From positions 1-7,116 of the forward strand of contig JAMFSG010000066.1 in assembly GCA_026225155.1 (NCBI GenBank): a stretch of 7,116 nt of DNA, written 5' to 3'. The notes below the pieces were generated by a model, which was not told where the DNA came from, searched no databases, and was given only the letters and a program-made list of their open reading frames with translations. Every line of letters begins with the position of its first letter. Position 1 is the first letter of the stretch. The position numbers and the translations under genes are program-made. Of the stretch, positions 1 through 5,384 are shown piece after piece. This DNA is from Verrucomicrobiota bacterium. Lineage in GTDB: Bacteria; Verrucomicrobiota; Verrucomicrobiia; Limisphaerales; UBA11358.

Positions 1-1
1 A

Positions 2-292
2 ATCGAATGTGATGTTCCAATAGGTGTAAAACAGCTTTCGAAACTTCTTTGCGCTAATAATTCAGAAAAGATGAAAACACTTTGCTGGTTTTATTTGCAA
101 ATGGGAAGTGGCGATCGTTTTCTCGTGCCTTTAGATTTGAACCGTTTTATCGCTGATAAATTTACCGCACACGGAAAAAAACTATCAGGTGACAGAGAAA
201 AAATTAAAGCCCTCAATACCGAAAAACTCTTTTCGGATTGGAAAGCTGCCAACCATGCGGACTATCAAGAACAAATAAGAGTGGTAAAATGA
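2..292 (+). CDS. 3' end of an unrecognised AT-rich gene (partial)
   Basis: The frame is open from the first full codon at base 2 to a TGA at 290-292, giving 96 residues, so the true start lies to the left of the window. There is an internal ATG at 71, but the 23 codons before it are also open, so I read this as the end of a longer protein. I do not recognise the family. The tail is rich in Lys, Asn and Glu and contains segments such as MGSGDRFLVPLDLNRF and LNTEKLFSDWKAANH; no catalytic motif, membrane segment or signal is visible. Composition is about 38% GC (113 of the first 300 bases, hand count), clearly lower than the genes that follow, and its codons prefer A/T endings (AAA, GAA, TTT). 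This suggests recent transfer, for example the edge of a genomic island. The stop overlaps an ATG (ATGA at 289-292) that opens only 8 codons. Confidence 0.6.
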   Translation: MECDVPIGVKQLSKLLCANNSEKMKTLCWFYLQMGSGDRFLVPLDLNRFIADKFTAHGKKLSGDREKIKALNTEKLFSDWKAANHADYQEQIRVVK

Positions 293-303
293 CAAAACGG
301 AAA

Positions 304-324
304 ACCAATTGGTAAATAGTTGGT
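304..324. terminator. Weak hairpin between converging genes
   Basis: ACCAA at 304-308 can pair with TTGGT at 320-324. The left arm is also part of the perfect palindrome ACCAATTGGT (304-313). TGACA (290-294) and TGTCA (324-328) form an outer inverted pair. On the minus strand the hairpin follows the pyrophosphatase stop and is followed by a T-rich run (TTTTCCGTTTT). On the plus strand it is followed by AAAATTTT. It sits in the 41 bp between two converging genes, where a bidirectional terminator would be expected. The stem is only 5 bp and AT-rich, so the call is tentative. Confidence 0.3.
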
Positions 325-333
325 GTCAAAATT

Positions 334-1998
334 TTAACCCTTCACACCGCGTTCCGTCTTGCGCAGACAATGCGTCAGGTAAGGCAGCAATTGTTTTTTA
401 CGCGAGACGACATCACGCATTTCGTAGATGTTGGGTTCGAGCCGGGGATGGTCAATGCGCTTGACGAAATTTTCATCGCCGACGACAAGCAGCAGCGAAC
501 TTTGCGTCGTCACGTCGGTGATGAGCAGGCTGGAAAAATAATACGCGCGCTTGGCGCGGTAAACTTCCAGCGCGGCGAGCAGTTCATCTTTGCGTTTCCA
601 AAACTGGTCGAAGCCGGTTTCCTCGATCTGCGCGACGCTGAACGTTTTTCCGTCTTCGCGATATTCTTTGCAATCCGTCGTGATGGCCTGCGGCGCAGGC
701 TTGAGCGTGAGCAACGAGCCGGACGCAAACAGTTTTTCCGTGAATTCGCGCGCATTGACGTTCGCCAGCACTTCGAGCTTTTTCAAAATTTCCGCATCGC
801 GCGGAGTCGTCGTCGGCGAAGTCAGATTTAGCGTATCAGAAACGACACCAGCGAGCAGCAAGCCGGCGATGGCGCGCGGCAATTCCACGTTGTTGCGAAA
901 AAAACAATCCGCGACGATCGTGCTTGTTGAGCCGACCGGTTCGTTGCGGAAAAGAATCGGCTGCTGCGTGGTCAACGCGCCGATGCGGTGATGGTCAATG
1001 ATTTCAATGATCTCGACTTCGTCCGCGCCTTGCACGGCCTGCGAAAGTTCGTTGTGATCCACGAGAATGAGTTTGCGCGTGACCGTTTTCAAGAAATCGG
1101 TTTTGGACAAAATGCCAACGGTTGCGCCTTCGGAATCAAGCACGGGAAAAATCTGGTAACCCGATGCGGTGGCTTCTTCGCGCACGGCGGCGAGTGGCGC
1201 GTGTTCGCGGAAACAGAGAAATTCCTCGTTCAAAACGTGGCGCACGCTGACGGCCGCGCGGCAGAGCGACGCAGTCGTGGTCGTGTCGTGCGGCGAGACG
1301 ATGACGCTGACTTTTTTTTCGCGCGCCGCTTCGAGCGCTTTGGGTTCAACCGGGCCGCCGCCGGTGACGATCAAGACGCGCACGCCGCTTTTGATGGCAA
1401 AATTCTGGATGTCGCAACGGTCGCCGACGACGACGCATAATTTTTCCGGCGGAATTTTTTCCAGCCGTTTCGCGAACGAATCTTCGCGCATCGCACCGAT
1501 GATCAGGATCAATTCATCTTCGCGTTCCGCATCAAAGCCGAGTTCCAGTTTGCCGTCGAGCGTTTGCGCCAGGCCAGCCAGCGATGATAAAAGTTCGCGG
1601 GAATTTTGCGCGCGGTTCACCGCTGGAAAAAGAAATTTACTCAATTTGAACAGCGAGAGCAGGCCGCGGCATTTTCGTTCATCATCCATCACGGGCAAAA
1701 TGCGGACGTTTTTTTCATCCATCAAACGCAGCGCTTCCGCCGCCGTCGAATCGGGGCGCACGCTCAAAATTTTCCGCTGCATCACGTCCGAAACTTTCGG
1801 GGAAACGTCGGCGACGAACATCGGCGCGGGCACGCCGAACGTTTCCAGGACGAAATTAATCCGATCATTCGTGTCGCCACAACGTGCGGCGACGGCTTCG
1901 GGCGTGCCAGTGCGGCGCTTGAATTCCGCATAACCGATCGCGGAACAGATCGCGTCGGTGTCCGGATTACGATGGCCGATGACAAGGATTTCACTCAT
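334..1998 (-). CDS. ppaC: Mn-dependent family II inorganic pyrophosphatase with CBS and DRTGG domains
   Basis: Hydrolyses pyrophosphate to two phosphates in the cytoplasm, pulling biosynthetic reactions forward. The 554 residues show the full CBS-PPase layout. The DHH catalytic start is GHRNPDTDA (8-16; metal ligands H9, D13, D15). CBS 1 spans about 65-125. A DRTGG domain spans about 185-250 (GDR 192-194, TGG 212-214). CBS 2 spans about 250-308. The DHH part then resumes with LVDHNE (312-317), IIDHHRIG (333-340), EPVGSTSTIV (353-362) and D388 in VVSDTLNL. A DHHA2 domain carries the SRKKQ substrate-binding motif (532-536). All expected metal and phosphate ligands that I can place are present, so it should be active. 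In characterised relatives the CBS pair binds AMP/ADP (inhibiting) or ATP and diadenosine polyphosphates (activating); the DRTGG-containing type is the diadenosine-polyphosphate-responsive one. Length fits that subfamily. The ATG at 1998 sits just before the catalytic motif; no Shine-Dalgarno sequence precedes it. Confidence 0.95.
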   Translation of the reverse strand: MSEILVIGHRNPDTDAICSAIGYAEFKRRTGTPEAVAARCGDTNDRINFVLETFGVPAPMFVADVSPKVSDVMQRKILSVRPDSTAAEALRLMDEKNVRILPVMDDERKCRGLLSLFKLSKFLFPAVNRAQNSRELLSSLAGLAQTLDGKLELGFDAEREDELILIIGAMREDSFAKRLEKIPPEKLCVVVGDRCDIQNFAIKSGVRVLIVTGGGPVEPKALEAAREKKVSVIVSPHDTTTTASLCRAAVSVRHVLNEEFLCFREHAPLAAVREEATASGYQIFPVLDSEGATVGILSKTDFLKTVTRKLILVDHNELSQAVQGADEVEIIEIIDHHRIGALTTQQPILFRNEPVGSTSTIVADCFFRNNVELPRAIAGLLLAGVVSDTLNLTSPTTTPRDAEILKKLEVLANVNAREFTEKLFASGSLLTLKPAPQAITTDCKEYREDGKTFSVAQIEETGFDQFWKRKDELLAALEVYRAKRAYYFSSLLITDVTTQSSLLLVVGDENFVKRIDHPRLEPNIYEMRDVVSRKKQLLPYLTHCLRKTERGVKG

Positions 1999-2064
1999 TC
2001 AAATTGCGCGGAGGTTAATCAAAATCGGCGAAGGCGGCGAACAAAAATAATTTCATCAGTGGTA

Positions 2065-2086
2065 GGGCAAAGCTGCGGCTTTGCCC
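2065..2086. repeat. Perfect 9-bp inverted repeat, possible dispersed palindrome or terminator
   Basis: GGGCAAAGC (2065-2073) and GCTTTGCCC (2078-2086) are exact reverse complements around a 4-base loop, TGCG. The element lies in the gap between the lipid kinase and the pyrophosphatase, both on the minus strand. Neither side has a clear T-run (ATTTC on plus, TACCAC on minus), so it is not a textbook Rho-independent terminator. A REP-like dispersed palindrome, or an mRNA-stabilising or processing hairpin between two co-directional genes, fits equally well. Confidence 0.55.
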
Positions 2087-2109
2087 ATTTCAACCAAAAC
2101 TAAACGTTG

Positions 2110-2163
2110 AACAGAAGTCGACGAAGCGAACAAAGCCCTTGGTTTCCTTTGCTAGCTTCTGTT
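2110..2163 (-). terminator. Imperfect stem-loop just after the lipid kinase gene
   Basis: Just past the kinase stop (2170-2172) lie nested inverted repeats: AACAGAAG (2110-2117) with CTTCTGTT (2156-2163), or alternatively GAAGC (2123-2127) with GCTTC (2155-2159), plus CAAAG (2131-2135) with CTTTG (2147-2151). The two outer options compete, so more than one fold is possible. No strong T-run follows on the minus strand, so termination here would be weak or factor-dependent. Confidence 0.3.
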
Positions 2164-2169
2164 GAAAAA

Positions 2170-3066
2170 TCACGGCACGGCCACGCGTAGTTTTTGCCGC
2201 TCCACGGAAAACGTCGCCGGCAAATGGCCAACCCATTCGCCGTCCAGTTCAAAGGCCACTGGATTTTCGCTCGTCAGTTCAAATTTTTCCGCGCTGACCC
2301 GTCGCACTAATTTTTCTGGCAATTTTTTGCTCGCCAGAAATTTTGGCGCGCAGCGCAGCAAAGCCGCCAAGTTTACGCGTGGCAAAACACAGACGTCCAG
2401 CAAGCCGTCGCGCAAATCCGCCTTCGGAAAAATGGCGATCGAACCGCCGTAAAATTTTCCGTTACCGATCAAGGCCAGTTCGCCTTCGATTAATTTTCCA
2501 TTCGCGCGAATGCTGATTTTTGATTGCCGTTCCGCAAGCGCTTGCAAACCGGCGACGACGTAGGCGAGCGGTCCGGCTTTTTTCTTGAGCTGCCAACTGA
2601 CGAGTTCAATGGCGCGAGCGTCCAAACCCGCGCCCGCGAGCTGGACAAAATAACGCCGTTCCGTTTTGCCATTCGCGGAAAATTCCACGCGCGGCAAATC
2701 CATTTTGAGTTCGTGGCCGCGCCGCAAAATTTCCCACGCGGATTTGAGCCGCAACGGGATTTTCAATTCGCGTGCAAAGACATTCACCGTGCCGAGCGGC
2801 AGCACGCCGAGCCTCGCTTTTTCAAAACCATCCGGCGCGTCGCCGAGGCCGTTGAGAACTTCGTTCACCGTGCCGTCGCCGCCCGCCGCGACGATGAGAT
2901 CAAAATTTTCAGCAACAGATTCGCGCGCGAGCCGCCGTGCGTCGCCCGCCGCCGCCGTGGCTTTGAAGGCACAGTCGCCCGCCATATCGCCCAGATGCTG
3001 GCGAAAATGTCGCGCTTTGTTGCCGCGCGCGGTGGGATTGAAGATGACGCAGGTGCGCACGCGCAA
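2170..3066 (-). CDS. Diacylglycerol kinase-family lipid kinase (YegS/DgkB type)
   Basis: Soluble or peripheral lipid kinase of the NAD-kinase-like fold, predicted to phosphorylate diacylglycerol or a related lipid using ATP at the membrane face. The 298 residues have the family signatures in order: FNPTARG (9-15), the nucleotide-binding GGDGTVNEVLNGL (62-74), LPLGTVNVFAREL (89-101), GAGLDA (145-150), GNGKFYGGSI (201-210), the metal-site region KADLRDGLLDV (215-225) and a C-terminal FELDGEWVG (272-280). Length is normal for the family and no membrane segment is seen. The substrate cannot be told from sequence: diacylglycerol, phosphatidylglycerol and sphingoid-type lipids are all used by relatives. 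The start is unusual. No in-frame ATG exists between the upstream stop (3121-3123) and the NPT motif; TTG at 3066 or GTG at 3060 must serve, and no Shine-Dalgarno sequence helps choose. The pyrophosphatase lies downstream on the same strand after a 171-bp gap. Confidence 0.92.
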   Translation of the reverse strand: MRVRTCVIFNPTARGNKARHFRQHLGDMAGDCAFKATAAAGDARRLARESVAENFDLIVAAGGDGTVNEVLNGLGDAPDGFEKARLGVLPLGTVNVFARELKIPLRLKSAWEILRRGHELKMDLPRVEFSANGKTERRYFVQLAGAGLDARAIELVSWQLKKKAGPLAYVVAGLQALAERQSKISIRANGKLIEGELALIGNGKFYGGSIAIFPKADLRDGLLDVCVLPRVNLAALLRCAPKFLASKKLPEKLVRRVSAEKFELTSENPVAFELDGEWVGHLPATFSVERQKLRVAVP

Positions 3067-3141
3067 ATGATTTCGGAAGCCGGATTTTAGTCGAGGAGAA
3101 AGCGGTTTGGATTTGCCGAACTAATCGAATAGAGTTCGCCC
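3067..3141. promoter_or_regulatory. Divergent intergenic region expected to hold two promoters
   Basis: These 75 bp separate the starts of the minus-strand lipid kinase and the plus-strand DTG lipoprotein, so promoters for both directions should lie here or overlap the gene ends. I see no convincing sigma-70 -35/-10 pair; TAATCGAAT (3122-3130) is the most -10-like stretch on the plus strand and is weak. The assignment rests on gene orientation alone. Confidence 0.35.
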
Positions 3142-4365
3142 ATGTTTCCCATGAGGCTAAATTTCAAGTCGGTTCACTTGAACTCTGTTTTCATCGTTCC
3201 TTGTCTGCTGCTTTTATGTTCCTGCGCGACGCCGAATTCAAACTGCCCGCAACTTCCCGCTGATGTGACAATGAACAAGGATGCTGGGCGCGGCGGTTTA
3301 TTGCTGGTCACGTTTCACCTAGCCGATGGGAAAAAACTTCCGCTCGTGTTGGATACGGGATCGCCATGGACAGCTTTTGACAAATCGTTGGAACCGAAAT
3401 TAGGGCGGCGGCTCGATACGGGAACACTTTGGAATTTTGGCGTCGAACAGGAGATCGGCGCTTATGCCGCGCCCCAACTGTATTTAGGAAAAATTCTGTT
3501 GCGGATGACCGGCACAAACGTCGTCACGTTTAACCGCAAAAAGCTGGCGGATCACGATTGGTTTCCGTTCATGGGTTTTCTGGGCATGGACGTGCTGCGC
3601 AATTATTGCCTGCAACTGGATTTTACCGCAGGCAAAATCCGTTTTCTCGACGACAGCCACGCGGACAAAACGAATTGGGGACAGCCGTTTCTATTGACGG
3701 ATATTGGCGACGGCTGTTTTTCCATCAACGAAAATCTGGCTGGCGTTAAAGGCTTGGGTTCGGTGATTGACACGGGCTGCAATTCCAGCGGCTGGCTGCG
3801 TCCGGAATTATTTCAGCAATGGACGAATCAGGCATCGGCGACAGATACGAAAGTTCGTTTTCCGGACGGTCTGCTGGGCGAAGAAATTTATCACGATCTC
3901 AATTTGCGCAACCTTGATGTGAAATCGCTTTCGACCAATGACACGCATATCAGTTTGAACGGCATCGGCCTGCGTGTTTTGAGCCAAAACCTCGTCACCT
4001 TGGATTTTCCCAATCGGACGATGTATCTCAAGCGCGCGAGTAAATGGCCGTTGGTGGACAAGGCGACGATGGCGAAAACGATGATGGTTGGTAAATCAGC
4101 GCTTAAATTTTTGATCCATTTAAATGAAAAAAATCAACTGCCCGGCGCATCCAAAAATGACCATGGAAAAACAACGGATGTTCATTTCGACCACAATGAT
4201 TCACCTTACCTGGATTCGGTTACGTGGGATATTTTGAAAAATGGCGATCCGTCCATTTATCATTACATCGTCACTCGCGCTTCTAAAAACGGTCCGTGGA
4301 AATTACAAAAGGCCTGGCGCACCGATACCGACGGCAAAACGTTCGAAGAATTTCCGGTTCCATAA
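3142..4365 (+). CDS. Lipoprotein with two retropepsin/pepsin-like aspartyl protease half-domains
   Basis: The 407-residue protein begins with a basic N-terminus, a hydrophobic stretch (about 13-27) and a lipobox LCSC with Cys28 as the likely lipidated residue, so it should be exported and membrane-anchored. Two similar units follow. Unit 1 (about 50-170) has LVLDTGSPWTAF (DTG at 71-73), MGFLGMDVL (144-152) and LQLDFTAGKIRFL. Unit 2 (about 180-298) has SVIDTGCNSSGW (DTG at 210-212), NGIGLRVLS (273-281) and VTLDFPNRTMYLK. DTG plus a hydrophobic-hydrophobic-Gly motif followed by an LDF strand is the aspartyl protease half-domain pattern; with two in one chain, the active site could form within a single molecule, as in pepsin. 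In unit 2 the residue after DTG is Cys where Ser/Thr is usual. A C-terminal region (about 308-407), with WKLQKAWRTD and no known motif to me, completes it. Start: ATG 3142, or ATG 3151 three codons later; no clear Shine-Dalgarno sequence. Peptidase activity is an inference. Confidence 0.8.
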   Translation: MFPMRLNFKSVHLNSVFIVPCLLLLCSCATPNSNCPQLPADVTMNKDAGRGGLLLVTFHLADGKKLPLVLDTGSPWTAFDKSLEPKLGRRLDTGTLWNFGVEQEIGAYAAPQLYLGKILLRMTGTNVVTFNRKKLADHDWFPFMGFLGMDVLRNYCLQLDFTAGKIRFLDDSHADKTNWGQPFLLTDIGDGCFSINENLAGVKGLGSVIDTGCNSSGWLRPELFQQWTNQASATDTKVRFPDGLLGEEIYHDLNLRNLDVKSLSTNDTHISLNGIGLRVLSQNLVTLDFPNRTMYLKRASKWPLVDKATMAKTMMVGKSALKFLIHLNEKNQLPGASKNDHGKTTDVHFDHNDSPYLDSVTWDILKNGDPSIYHYIVTRASKNGPWKLQKAWRTDTDGKTFEEFPVP

Positions 4366-4366
4366 C

Positions 4367-4388
4367 TTGGCGTTGCGCTCAATGCCGA
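4367..4388 (+). terminator. Hairpin between the DTG lipoprotein and the GrpE-like gene
   Basis: Immediately after the lipoprotein stop (4363-4365), GGCGTTG (4369-4375) pairs with CAATGCC (4380-4386) around the loop CGCT, with one G-U pair; two further pairs (one of them U-G) extend it outward to 4367 and 4388. A short T-run (4390-4393) follows. It could stop or reduce transcription into the next gene, which begins only 22 bp further on, and so act as an intra-operon attenuator. The short T-run makes termination partial at best. Confidence 0.35.
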
Positions 4389-4407
4389 ATTTTCCGAAAC
4401 TGTCTGC

Positions 4408-5310
4408 ATGAAAGAAGTCTCGGAATGGAAAGTCCAAAAATGGCCATTTTTATTTGGCAACGCCATATTGCTCGTTGTCGCCGCCGTTTTGATCTGGAAA
4501 GCGCCGCATCCCATTTCCCATTGGGAAGTTTTGGGCGCGATCGCCTGCGTTGCGCTCGGTTCAGTGCTCGGTTGCACACCATTTTATCTGGAATATCTGG
4601 CGACGGGAAAATTGATTGAAGTGAACGCGATCGGCGAGGTTTCCGAAAAAATCCGCGACCTGCAAAAATTCACCGTGCAAGTCACCGCCGCGACCGACCA
4701 ATGGGCGCGCGTCCAGGAAACCACGAAAAATAGCGCGGAAAAAACCGTTGCCGCCGCGCGCGAAATCTCCGAAAGCATCGCCGCCGAGGTCCGCGACTTC
4801 ACCGAGTTCCAGAAAAAAATGAACGACGCGGAAAAGGGCGCGCTCCGGCTCGAAGTGGACAAACTGCGCCGCACCGAAGGCGATTGGTTGCAAGTTCTCG
4901 TGCGCATCCTTGACCATATTTATTCGCTGCACACCGCCGCCGCGCGTTCCGGCCAGCCCGAACTGGCCGCGCAGATTTCAAGTTTCCAAAATGCCTGCCG
5001 TGATGCCGCCCGTCGCGTCGGCCTCGTGCCGTATGCCGCCGAATCGGGTGAAGAATTCGACGCCGAACGTCATCGTGCGCATGGTGTGGAAAATCCGCCG
5101 GACGATGCCATCGCTGCCGAAACGCTCGCGCCCGGCCTGACCTTTCAAGGCCGGTTGATCCGCCCCGCGCTCGTGCGTTTGCGTGATGCCGGCGCGCCGA
5201 TCGTTGTGGCGGAAAAAGAAGTGGAAACTGCTCCAGAAAAAACTGAAATGGCCGAAACCAGCGAGACCAAAACAATCGCATCCGACGAACTTTCGCTCGA
5301 AGCAGATTAA
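4408..5310 (+). CDS. Membrane-anchored protein with C-terminal GrpE-like domain
   Basis: The 300 residues form three parts. Two hydrophobic helices (about 13-30 and 40-60) with a short loop suggest a hairpin in the inner membrane, with both ends in the cytoplasm. A charged, Ala/Glu/Lys-rich helix (about 75-155) is probably coiled coil, matching the long dimerising helix of GrpE. From about 155 to 260 the sequence resembles the GrpE head: LVRILDHIYSLHTAA, then VGLVPYAAESGEEFDAERH (GxxFDxxxH-type motif, 214-222) and GRLIRPALVRL (248-258), which matches the GRVLRPAxVxV ending of GrpE. An acidic tail (270-300) follows. GrpE releases ADP from DnaK; this protein would bring that activity, or only DnaK binding, to the membrane. 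It is much longer than a normal GrpE (about 180-200 residues) and has the extra membrane part, so it is probably a paralogue and not the housekeeping grpE. It lies 42 bp after the DTG lipoprotein gene. No Shine-Dalgarno sequence precedes the ATG. Confidence 0.8.
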   Translation: MKEVSEWKVQKWPFLFGNAILLVVAAVLIWKAPHPISHWEVLGAIACVALGSVLGCTPFYLEYLATGKLIEVNAIGEVSEKIRDLQKFTVQVTAATDQWARVQETTKNSAEKTVAAAREISESIAAEVRDFTEFQKKMNDAEKGALRLEVDKLRRTEGDWLQVLVRILDHIYSLHTAAARSGQPELAAQISSFQNACRDAARRVGLVPYAAESGEEFDAERHRAHGVENPPDDAIAAETLAPGLTFQGRLIRPALVRLRDAGAPIVVAEKEVETAPEKTEMAETSETKTIASDELSLEAD

Positions 5311-5325
5311 ATTTTAATCTGGGAA

Positions 5326-5344
5326 GGACGGCGTGTCGCCGTCC
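5326..5344 (+). terminator. Strong hairpin terminator between converging genes
   Basis: GGACGGCG (5326-5333) and CGCCGTCC (5337-5344) form a perfect 8-bp GC-rich stem around the loop TGT. It is followed on the plus strand by CATTTTCCATTTTTGG, a T-rich tail typical of intrinsic terminators. It lies 16 bases after the stop of the GrpE-like gene and should terminate it. The converging AddA gene ends at 5385, so the same hairpin may also serve the minus strand, though the T-run there (ATTTTAA before the stem on plus, read as AAAAT on minus) is poorer. Confidence 0.7.
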
Positions 5345-5384
5345 CATTTTCCATTTTTGGCTGGTGAGCTGATAACCCGCCAAA

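Noticed and set aside
289..315. Eight-codon open frame MTKRKTNW overlapping the stop of the first gene (ATGA)
   Set aside because: Too short to support as a gene. It may be a remnant of a lost downstream gene or chance, so it is mentioned only under the boundary finding.
370..831. Plus-strand open frame of 153 codons opposite the C-terminal end of the pyrophosphatase
   Set aside because: Arg/Phe-rich translation typical of antisense frames, with no initiation signal or domain.
1169..1933. Open frame of 254 codons on the plus strand, opposite the pyrophosphatase
   Set aside because: It lies wholly antisense to a gene with a complete set of conserved motifs, and its protein is Ser/Arg-rich with no recognisable domain. 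It is explained by the base composition of the real gene.
2016..2044. Possible minus-strand promoter for the pyrophosphatase: TTGTTC, 17-base spacer, TGATTA
   Set aside because: The spacing is right but both hexamers match the sigma-70 consensus poorly, and the host's promoter consensus is unknown.
2524..3090. Plus-strand open frame of 188 codons opposite the lipid kinase
   Set aside because: It mirrors the kinase gene and has the Arg/Phe-rich look of an antisense frame. The kinase motifs on the other strand are decisive.
3415..3423. A third DTG triplet (LDTGTLW, residues 91-97) in the lipoprotein
   Set aside because: It lies 20 residues after the first DTG, lacks the hydrophobic strand pattern of a catalytic loop, and has no matching hydrophobic-Gly motif of its own.
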